Positions 53,554 to 60,116 of a stretch of 64,000 nt of DNA are shown here, piece after piece; positions within the stretch are counted from its first letter, which is position 1; each line of letters opens with the position of its first letter. The position numbers and the translations under genes are program-made. The notes beneath the pieces are model-generated. The model worked only from the letters and a program-made list of their open reading frames with translations, was not told the DNA's origin and ran no database searches. Source of the stretch: CAYLLN01 sp964384375 (GTDB lineage: Bacteria > Planctomycetota > Planctomycetia > Pirellulales > Pirellulaceae); NCBI GenBank assembly GCA_964384375.1, contig CAYLLN010000029.1, positions 10,775 to 74,774 of the forward strand, read 5' to 3'.

Positions 53554-53692
53554 AGCCTGCTTTAGCGGGCTTGTCACGTCAGGCCTCCGGCTTCAGCCGG
53601 GGTAGTGCAGTACCAACCTGCATTTTATGAACTGAATGAGCCGCGCAGCGGCGGAGGAATTGAGCCGGGGACGAAAGCCCCCCGGAACGCTT
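53554..53692. repeat. Cluster of four short hairpins
   Basis: Within 140 bases: AGCCTGC/GCGGGCT around TTTA, CCGGCT/AGCCGG around TC, GCCGC/GCGGC around GCA, and CCGGGG/CCCCGG around a short loop containing AAAG. The remaining bases from 53294 to 53553 show no gene. This separates the sigma-factor region from the accessory island. Confidence 0.6.
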
Positions 53693-53694
53693 CG

Positions 53695-54009
53695 TCATCC
53701 AAAAAAGCCGCTGGCATGAAGAACGTGCTGTCCTGGTGGGTGTGATGAAAGCGTCTGGTTGCTCACAACACGTCGTGTCGCCGAGTCGTATTTCAAGTGA
53801 TTCCACGTTTTCAGATGCCGAACCTCGCGATTCCAGTCGAATGCAAACGTACCCATCAAGTTGAAGCGGTAGACGGTTTGCGAATTATTCGACGTAACCT
53901 CAGCCTGAGTCGGTTTTCCTGGTTCCTCAGTGGAAACTAACGTGAGACCTACGCGCTCAAGCGCTGGCAGATTCCAAATGTCGATCAGCATCACGTTGAG
54001 CTGTCTCAT
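53695..54009 (-). CDS. Possible small hypothetical protein or gene fragment
   Basis: 104 codons with protein-like composition ('LTLVSTEEPGKPTQAEVTSNN', 'YRFNLMGTFAFDWNREVRHLKTW'), lower in GC than its surroundings. No ribosome site, no recognised family, no operon partner. Its 5' end lies 29 bases before the modifier remnant on the opposite strand. It may be the tail of a larger gene truncated when the island formed. Confidence 0.35.
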   Translation of the reverse strand: MRQLNVMLIDIWNLPALERVGLTLVSTEEPGKPTQAEVTSNNSQTVYRFNLMGTFAFDWNREVRHLKTWNHLKYDSATRRVVSNQTLSSHPPGQHVLHASGFFG

Positions 54010-54037
54010 TCTCCTTGGCTCTGTTGGATCACCGCCA

Positions 54038-54201
54038 GTTAAGTTTCAAGCGGCAGGCCGGCCGACTTCTTGATCCGCGTCAACCGGCAACCCTCGGCCG
54101 CCGACCAGGTTCTTCAGGAGGGTGACCGGGTCTCGGTCACGCCGACGAAGATTGAAGGGGCGCTGGGTGACCTGTCGGTTCACGCTGTCGTGCAACGTTA
54201 A
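54038..54201 (+). pseudogene. Remnant of a ThiS/ubiquitin-like (beta-grasp) modifier gene
   Basis: From 54061 the frame reads ADFLIRVNRQPSAADQV, then LQEGDRVSVTPTKIEGA, LGDLSVHAVVQR and stop. This aligns well with the C-terminal half of ThiS/MoaD, including 'INQQIVP...', 'DGDQI' and the final Gly pair, here 'IEGA' with an 11-14 residue tail. A possible first strand, VKFQAAGRP, lies just upstream in another frame (54038). There is no start codon for either frame, and a TAA precedes the long one at 54040. So the modifier is frameshifted or internally deleted, or uses a start I cannot see. The E2-RING gene begins 42 bases downstream. Confidence 0.6.
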
Positions 54202-54243
54202 ACCGCGCATTTCAAGAACGCGCTCAATTGAGGAGGCCTATCG

Positions 54244-55248
54244 ATGCCCACTCCCACGGGCCTGCCGCGGCAAGCCATCCGCGCGGCCATCAAGATTCAC
54301 GAACGGCTGATGGCGCCCGCCTGGAATCCGGGACTGGAAAACCTGCCGCGCGGCGAGTGGGAAACTCTCCGCAAGTCACTCTGGCGATTGCGGAAGGTCG
54401 AGTCCCGTGGTTGGCGTGCAGCCGGCCAGGAACTGCTGTCCGACATCGACTACCAGTCGACTTTATTGATCAGTCAGCTGCAGACCTTCCGGACGCAGTT
54501 GGCCTTGCCTGCGCGGAACAGCCAGGTCGCCACGGCCAGTCAGATCGCCGCCGACCTCGTCGCCCTTGAAAGCGAGTTCGAGAGTGTCCAGATCGACCCC
54601 CGTGGGAAGACCGTGACGGTGCAGACCGAGCCGATCGTGCTGGAGGAGCTGTGGCTGGGCCCCTTTGACATCTGCCTCACGTGGGAACGGATCGGCGTTC
54701 GGCGAGCGTACGAGGTCATTGCCAAGGAGCCGCAGACTCCCGGCAACAACGAAGACGTTACGCATCCCCATGTCCGCGGGAATCTGCTCTGCGAAGGGGA
54801 TGCCGCGCGGCCGCTCCAGGCCGCGCTTGCAGGTGGCCTGCTCTTCGACTTCTTCCTGCTCGTCCGCCAGACCCTCGAAACCTACAACAGCGCTAGCCCC
54901 TACGTGGCGATTAAGAACTGGAGTGGATCACGCTGCCGGGACTGCGGCTGGGCGCTGGACGATGACGATGTCTCCACGTGCAACGCCTGCGACGGACAGT
55001 TGTGCGGCGAGTGCTCGACCTACTGCGAAGGATGCGGAGATTATTTCTGTCACGAGTGCAGCGGCTCCTGCAATGCGTGCCAGCGTACGTTTTGTTTCAC
55101 CTGCTTGGCGGACTCGCCCGAGGCCTTCAGGCGTCTGTGCGCCCGCTGCCACAAGAAAGAAGAGGAATCTCATGATGCCGAGCCATCGGACGACGCGGCC
55201 GCTGCGGTTCACGCCCTATGCCTGGGCCAAGCTGCTGCGGCTGCGTGA
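54244..55248 (+). CDS. E2-like ubiquitin-conjugating domain fused to an eight-CxxC RING-like zinc cluster
   Basis: 334 residues; GAGGAGG precedes the ATG. Residues about 110-225 look like an E2/UBC fold: beta strands 'KTVTVQTEPIVLEELWLGPFDICLTWE', then 'THPHVRGNLLCEGDA', which matches the E2 signature HPN...G.IC and predicts Cys183 as the thioester cysteine. A long helix follows ('LLFDFFLLVRQTLETYN'). Residues 231-302 hold eight CxxC pairs (231/234, 246/249, 254/257, 261/264, 269/272, 276/279, 284/287, 299/302), a binuclear-or-larger treble-clef/RING-like zinc cluster, the E3-like part. The last 30 residues are encoded in the overlap with the next gene. Confidence 0.75.
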   Translation: MPTPTGLPRQAIRAAIKIHERLMAPAWNPGLENLPRGEWETLRKSLWRLRKVESRGWRAAGQELLSDIDYQSTLLISQLQTFRTQLALPARNSQVATASQIAADLVALESEFESVQIDPRGKTVTVQTEPIVLEELWLGPFDICLTWERIGVRRAYEVIAKEPQTPGNNEDVTHPHVRGNLLCEGDAARPLQAALAGGLLFDFFLLVRQTLETYNSASPYVAIKNWSGSRCRDCGWALDDDDVSTCNACDGQLCGECSTYCEGCGDYFCHECSGSCNACQRTFCFTCLADSPEAFRRLCARCHKKEEESHDAEPSDDAAAAVHALCLGQAAAAA

Positions 55249-56557
55249 CCTGGGGGATACGGAGGTTGGCGGCTTCGGAGTTTCTGCCCTCGCGGACTTG
55301 CTGCTCATTGAGGATGTGTGCCTGGTTCGCCAGCGATGCAGTTCCGTCACGGTGAAGTTCGAAGATGAGGCAGTTGCGGACTACATTGACCGGCAAGTGG
55401 ACTTGGGGTTACGGATCGAGCAGTTTGCTCGGATCTGGATTCACACCCATCCAGGTCACAGCGCCAGCCCCAGCAATACCGATGAAGAGACCTTCGAACG
55501 GTGCTTTGGCTCGCCTGACTGGGCCGTCATGTTCATTCTGGCCCGCGGCGGCCAAACCTACGCCCGGCTGAGATTCAGTTCTGGGCCCGGTGGCGCGGTG
55601 ATCCTGCCGGTAGAAATCGACTTTGGCCAGCCGTTCGCTCCGTCCGACTGGGCCAGCTGGGATGCTGAGTTCGCTCGGTCGGTTACTCCCGAGGTAATCG
55701 AAGTTTCACGCGGACAGCCTACCCTTCGATCCCTCGCTCCTTCGGGTGTCGCGCGCGAGTTGGCACTGGACAGGTCCGTGCTCGACGGAGCGATGCTGCT
55801 CGATGAACGTGCGTTTGGCGAGTGGTGGGATGAAGACCTCTTTCGTAAGGACCCCCGTTTACGGACGACCAGCGGCTCGATCCCTTCTTGGAGATGGACG
55901 ATGCATATTACGGTGCCACGCTTCGAGCGGCAGGCGGACCTCGTGCCGCGTGAACGATTGGAATCGCGGACTGTTTCGGTGATTGGCGTGGGGGCGATCG
56001 GGCGGCAAGTCGCTATGCAACTGGCTGCTTTGGGTGCGCGCCGGCTGCAGCTGATTGATTTCGATCGAATCGAACCGACCAACATCACGACCCAAGGTTA
56101 TCGCCAGGAAGATCTGGGGTTGGCGAAGGTCACGGCGACCGGCAGCGCTGTGACGCAGCTCGATCCCCAGATCGCCCTGGAGCTGGTCGAGGATCGTTAC
56201 CGACCACAGCATGTCCTCGGCGACGCAATCTTCTGCTGCGTCGATTCGATTGATGCACGGGCCGCCATCTGGCGATCCGCCGGCAGGCGCTGCTCGTTCT
56301 GGTGCGATGGCCGGGTGCTGGGTGAGGTGATGCGAATTTTGTGCGTCGCCGGGGAGCAGGGACGCTCTCACTATCCGACGGCGCTCTTCCAGGCGGCTGA
56401 GGCCCAGGTGGGCGCCTGCACCACACGGGGCGTGATCTACACGGCCAGCATCGCGGCCGGCCTGATGACCCACCAATTCATCCGATGGCTACGTGGTCAG
56501 CCGGTGGACTCGGATCTATCGCTCAACTTGCTGGCCAGCGAGCTGACGGCTGGCTGA
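55172..56557 (+). CDS. JAB/JAMM isopeptidase fused to a ThiF/E1-like adenylating domain
   Basis: 461 residues; ATGs at 55172 and 55175, with AGAGGA upstream. It overlaps the E2-RING gene by 77 bases in another frame. The JAB domain has the full JAMM metal site: Glu31 in 'EVGGFG' and 'HTHPGHSASPSNTD' (His91, His93, Ser101, Asp104). The E1 domain starts near residue 262: Gly-rich loop 'IGVGAIGRQVA' (from Gly272), 'LIDFDRIEPTNITTQGYRQEDLGLAKV' with Asp296/Asp298 for Mg-ATP, and 'CCVDSIDAR'. A possible catalytic Cys416 lies in 'GACTTRGVIYTASIAAGL'. It could both process and activate a ubiquitin-like modifier. Confidence 0.82.
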   Translation: MMPSHRTTRPLRFTPYAWAKLLRLRDLGDTEVGGFGVSALADLLLIEDVCLVRQRCSSVTVKFEDEAVADYIDRQVDLGLRIEQFARIWIHTHPGHSASPSNTDEETFERCFGSPDWAVMFILARGGQTYARLRFSSGPGGAVILPVEIDFGQPFAPSDWASWDAEFARSVTPEVIEVSRGQPTLRSLAPSGVARELALDRSVLDGAMLLDERAFGEWWDEDLFRKDPRLRTTSGSIPSWRWTMHITVPRFERQADLVPRERLESRTVSVIGVGAIGRQVAMQLAALGARRLQLIDFDRIEPTNITTQGYRQEDLGLAKVTATGSAVTQLDPQIALELVEDRYRPQHVLGDAIFCCVDSIDARAAIWRSAGRRCSFWCDGRVLGEVMRILCVAGEQGRSHYPTALFQAAEAQVGACTTRGVIYTASIAAGLMTHQFIRWLRGQPVDSDLSLNLLASELTAG

Positions 56558-56579
56558 CCAAGAGGGAGACCATCGTTTC

Positions 56580-57110
56580 ATGTCGGAACCAATTCCCGCC
56601 TGTCTGGCAATCGGCGGCCGTCTGCCTGCGAGACTCGTCGCACCGCTGTGCGAAGCCATCATCGCGGATGGCGTGGCGCTGGAATGGGGCGAGGCCCCGT
56701 TCCGGCAGCGAACTGCGCAGGAATTGCTGGAAACATGCCGTGAGGAGCACGGCGTGAATGTGCTCTGGCTGTGCGACGACCAGGCCAACTGGGGAAGGCT
56801 GCCGGGACTGGAAGCGTTTCTCCTCAAGCGGGCCAAGCTTCCTTTCGACCTGCGGGCCGCAGGGAAGGCCGAGTTCGATCCGGACCTGGTGGCCTTTCGA
56901 CCGGGTCGAAAGCCGGTGCGCCTCCTCACCACGGCCAGGGGGGAGCCCGTCGTTGAGGCTCAACGGTTGAAGCCTATTGTCAGTGCGCTCACCAGCGCCG
57001 TGCAAACGAGTCAAGCCAGTTCTCCTCGCGCATTCCAGCAGCGAGTGGCGCGCGCGAGCCCGTCTTCAGGCAATCGTTCCACCTTCCATCGCGCCACTGC
57101 CGCCGTTTGA
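56580..57110 (+). CDS. Hypothetical protein of the ubiquitin-like island
   Basis: 176 residues, 22 bases after the JAB-E1 stop. 'CLAIGGRLPARLVAPLCEAIIADGVALEWGEAPF' and 'NVLWLCDDQANWGRLPGLEAFL' suggest an alternating alpha/beta domain; 'AGKAEFDPDLVAFRPGRKPV' follows. The last 35 residues are Ser/Ala/Arg-rich and unlike the rest. I recall similar proteins beside JAB/E1 genes in other planctomycetes, but cannot name a family. A cytosolic accessory or substrate of the conjugation system is possible. Confidence 0.6.
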   Translation: MSEPIPACLAIGGRLPARLVAPLCEAIIADGVALEWGEAPFRQRTAQELLETCREEHGVNVLWLCDDQANWGRLPGLEAFLLKRAKLPFDLRAAGKAEFDPDLVAFRPGRKPVRLLTTARGEPVVEAQRLKPIVSALTSAVQTSQASSPRAFQQRVARASPSSGNRSTFHRATAAV

Positions 57111-57234
57111 AATCGTCTGAAGCAGCTTCTCACTGTTTCATCTAGCGCTGCCACATTCCGCCAGTGCGCACCGGTCGGCATTCTTCCGGCTGTCTCTACC
57201 CCCGTTCACCTCGTTCATTCTATTGGAGGCCTGC

Positions 57235-57777
57235 ATGCCCACACTCCTTGATCCGCCGACGGTCCCGACTGCCCATGCATCTTCCGCTTGCCAAGTTGCC
57301 GCGGAACGACTGCGCTCGCTGATGGCCGCCGTGCGACTGTCGTTTGTCTGGTTCGGTGCCAGAAAAAAACTCAGCCAAGAACAGAAATCCCAGGCCGCCG
57401 ATGCCTTTGGGGCGGAAGGAGACTACCTGTCCGCCGCCAAGAAACTGCTCGATACGTCGCACCCGGCATTCAAGGCCGTATCGAGTGCCAAGAGCCGGAT
57501 CGTCGCCTATTGGCGTGGCAGCTCGCTCCCGTATCCCGAGCCGGGCATTCGGCTCATTCGCCAGGACGACATCTCGGCTTTTACCGTCCAGCTCACCACC
57601 CTGCAAGCTGAGCTGGCCGAGGCGGTGGAAAGGCTGAGCGACCAGTTTCAAGAGCTGAAAGCTGGCGCCCGCCAGCGATTGGGCCGGCTATTTAGTGCCA
57701 ATGACTACCCAGCCTCGCTCGTGGGACTGTTGGTACGTCACTGTGATTGGCGACGACCGGAGACATGGCATCGATGA
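57235..57777 (+). CDS. Hypothetical protein, probably truncated at the C-terminus
   Basis: 180 residues; GGAGG lies six bases before the ATG. The helical body contains 'AAVRLSFVWFGARKKLSQEQKSQAADAFGAEGDYLSAAKKLLDT' and 'ELAEAVERLSDQFQELKAGARQRLGRLF'. From memory, relatives continue after 'DYPASLVGLF' for about 120 more residues; here the sequence turns into RHCDWRRPETWHR and stops. The break at about 57730-57760 coincides with a GYF_2 fragment on the other strand, suggesting a rearrangement. The function is unknown. Confidence 0.5.
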   Translation: MPTLLDPPTVPTAHASSACQVAAERLRSLMAAVRLSFVWFGARKKLSQEQKSQAADAFGAEGDYLSAAKKLLDTSHPAFKAVSSAKSRIVAYWRGSSLPYPEPGIRLIRQDDISAFTVQLTTLQAELAEAVERLSDQFQELKAGARQRLGRLFSANDYPASLVGLLVRHCDWRRPETWHR

Positions 57778-57901
57778 CTCGCTGCCATGAACCGACCTGG
57801 GCGTTCCAGGCTAGGCTCGAAGCCGGAATCACACCCGATTCGATGAGTGATCTGATTTCCGACTCACTGAGCGGTCCGTGTTGCTGGCCATTACGGAGCC
57901 A
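57692..57901 (-). pseudogene. Fragment of a GYF_2-domain (DUF4339) gene
   Basis: On the minus strand the frame reads LRNGQQHGPLSESEIRSLIE, then SGVIPASSLAWNAQVGSWQRV, a good match to GYF_2 (G.qqGPvs..el..li..G.i...tlvW..g...W). Upstream of 57901 the frame loses similarity and there is no plausible start. The 3' end overlaps the truncated gene at 57235. Confidence 0.5.
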
Positions 57902-58352
57902 CGGTGACGAGCAACCAAGAATCGCAGAGATGGTCGCGGACAGGCACGAGCGAGGGGATCGCGCCGACCCTCGCCTTCGATTCAGGCTGCTAGGCGATGC
58001 CACGCGTCGTGGCCAATTTGGTCGATTGCGCCCAAGTGCCTGCTGCGCCCAGGTTTACGAGAGTTCGCGGCAGAGTTTGGAATCTGCTTAGTCATATCCT
58101 CAACTAGGCAACACCTAAACTGTGGCGCACCGTTCGATTCCTTCGGTTTCGAAGAGTTGGTAAAATCTAAGAAACGCCACGGTGCACTCTGGGCTGTTTT
58201 TCCCCGCCTCGCCGTTAGTTGCAGCCTGTTACACTGATGTGCGTTGCCAATCAAGTGCGGGATTAGAAAGGATGCAATTAGGATGCCGCAATCGCGAGTT
58301 GCTTCAGGACGCTCGCGGTGAGCCAGGCAACGATGAGAATTGCGACAGCAGG
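57902..58352. other. Gene-free stretch
   Basis: No convincing gene, RNA or hairpin. A partial inverted pair (GCACCGT and ACGGTGC) is separated by about 50 bases. Open frames here have no ribosome site or family match. Confidence 0.4.
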
Positions 58353-60092
58353 TTAGGCCGCAGGCGTGCAACCGCAGGTGGCAGTATCTGTCGCCGACTG
58401 CTCCCGTGTCAAATCGTCGCTAGCAACACGGTCTAAAGTGTCTGTCGTCTTGCGGCCGGCCTTGGGAATGCGGACGCTAAACTCGCAGCCCTGGTTGGGA
58501 CCGGCGCTGGCCACTTCGACTCGGCCGCCGTGCAGCTCGACTAGCTCGCGAACGAGCGTGAGGCCGATGCCCAGGCCACCCTGCGAGCGGTCGATCGAGT
58601 TGTCGAGTTGCGTAAACAAATCGAATACACGGGCCAGCATTGGCGCGGGAATACCGATGCCCGAGTCGCGGATGCGAAATACGGCTTCGCCGGCTTCTTC
58701 GGTGAGGGAGAGCCCGATCGAGCCGCCCGGCGGCGTGTACTTTGCCGCGTTGTTCAGCAAATTCGAAAGCACCTGCGTTAGGCGGGCGCGATCGGCCATG
58801 ATGGGCAACGGATTCTGTGGCGCGGCAATCGCCAGCCTATGGCCCCCCTCCTCAATTAGCGGCCGGCTGATTTCCAGTGCAGCCGGGACGATCTGCGTCG
58901 CATCAAAGTTCTCCAGCTCCAGGCGGATCTTGCCGAGCGTGATCCGCGAAACATCGAGCAGGTCGTCCACCAGGCGGACCAGGTGCGTGACCTGCCGGCC
59001 GATTACGTCGCGGGCCCACACCAGATCGGGGTCTTGCAAATCGCTGAGCCGCATCAGATCGACTGCGCTCTGTATCGGGGCCAGCGGATTGCGCAACTCG
59101 TGGGCCAGCATCGACAGGAAGCGATTCTTCTGCTGGTTGGCGAACTCGATTTCTTCGTACAGCCGGGCCTTGACCAGGGCGATCGCCGAACGGGACGCGA
59201 TCGACTCCAGGACGCGGACGTCCGCAGGCGTGAAGGGGAGCGAATCGGGATGCCGGCCGGCGAGCAGGACGCCGTAAGTCCGCTGCTGGTCCCGAAGGGG
59301 CAGCGCAGCAAACCGCGATTCCAGGAACTTCGTCGAATGTTCGTCTCCCGGTTGGGCCGGCTCGTTGGCCTGGATGAACTGCTCGCACGCAATTCGCCAT
59401 TGCTCGGGCAACGCGTCCAGACCTTCCGCCGTAATCAATTCAGTCTGCGGAGCTGCGGCCTGACCGATAGTGACCGTCCAGGCACCCCGTTCAAACAACG
59501 CCAAAGCAGCGCGGTCGGTCTGTTCCGGCACCAAGACGCGCAGGATGTTGTCGATAATGACCCGCTTTTCGAGCGAGCGGGCGATGATGCCGCCGGCCCG
59601 CACTAAAAAGCTGAGCCGCCGGTTCGCCTCCTCGGCGGCAGCCCGCTGCGACCGCTCGGCGGCCAGCGCAATCTCCTGCTCGGCCTGCTCGCGGACCTGC
59701 TGGGTCATGCGAAACAGATCGACAAACACGCGGATTTTTGCCCGCAAGATCGTCGGCACGACGGGCGTCGAAATGAAATCGACGGCTCCGTGGGCGTAGC
59801 CCTCGGCCATCCGCACTTCGTCATTGAAGGCGGTAACGAAAATGATCGGCGTATGGGCCGACTTCTTGCGGCGGCGAATCAAATGGGCCGTCTCAAAGCC
59901 GTCCAGCCCGGGCATGTTTACGTCGAGCAGAATCACCGCGAATTCATGTTGCAGCACTTCCTTGAGAGCTTCCTCGCCCGATCGGGCCAGCACCAACTCC
60001 TGGCCCAGCTCTTCCAGAATCGCCTGATAGACAAGCTGCTTTTCCGGCAGATCGTCCACGACGAGTATTTTTACGCGATCGCCCTGGGGCAT
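58353..60092 (-). CDS. Response regulator-GAF-histidine kinase hybrid
   Basis: 579 residues. Receiver domain at residues 5-125 ('ILVVDDLPEKQLVY', phospho-Asp in 'VILLDVNMPGLDGFE'); helical linker; GAF-like domain about 165-320; HisKA with H-box 'SMLAHELRNPLAPIQ'; HATPase_c with 'NLLNNAAKYTPPGG' and 'DSGIGIPAPML'. No membrane helix, so it is a cytosolic kinase. It is 24 bases downstream of the large multi-HAMP kinase, and the two are probably partners in one pathway. Confidence 0.92.
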   Translation of the reverse strand: MPQGDRVKILVVDDLPEKQLVYQAILEELGQELVLARSGEEALKEVLQHEFAVILLDVNMPGLDGFETAHLIRRRKKSAHTPIIFVTAFNDEVRMAEGYAHGAVDFISTPVVPTILRAKIRVFVDLFRMTQQVREQAEQEIALAAERSQRAAAEEANRRLSFLVRAGGIIARSLEKRVIIDNILRVLVPEQTDRAALALFERGAWTVTIGQAAAPQTELITAEGLDALPEQWRIACEQFIQANEPAQPGDEHSTKFLESRFAALPLRDQQRTYGVLLAGRHPDSLPFTPADVRVLESIASRSAIALVKARLYEEIEFANQQKNRFLSMLAHELRNPLAPIQSAVDLMRLSDLQDPDLVWARDVIGRQVTHLVRLVDDLLDVSRITLGKIRLELENFDATQIVPAALEISRPLIEEGGHRLAIAAPQNPLPIMADRARLTQVLSNLLNNAAKYTPPGGSIGLSLTEEAGEAVFRIRDSGIGIPAPMLARVFDLFTQLDNSIDRSQGGLGIGLTLVRELVELHGGRVEVASAGPNQGCEFSVRIPKAGRKTTDTLDRVASDDLTREQSATDTATCGCTPAA

Positions 60093-60116
60093 GGCGGAAT
60101 CCCTCCGGCGGCTCGG

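Noticed and set aside
54244..56557. Thiamine or molybdopterin sulfur-carrier genes (ThiS/ThiF) instead of a conjugation system
   Set aside because: A ThiF-like domain alone would allow this, but the fused JAMM isopeptidase, E2-like HPxxxGxxxC motif and RING-like cluster point to protein conjugation; thiamine genes are absent nearby.
57747..58091. 114-codon plus-strand frame after the truncated gene
   Set aside because: It runs opposite to the GYF_2 fragment, which gives the better protein match; no ribosome site.
57982..58371. 129-codon minus-strand frame in the gene-free stretch
   Set aside because: His/Cys/Arg-rich, no start context, no similarity, and it overlaps the end of the sensor-kinase gene.
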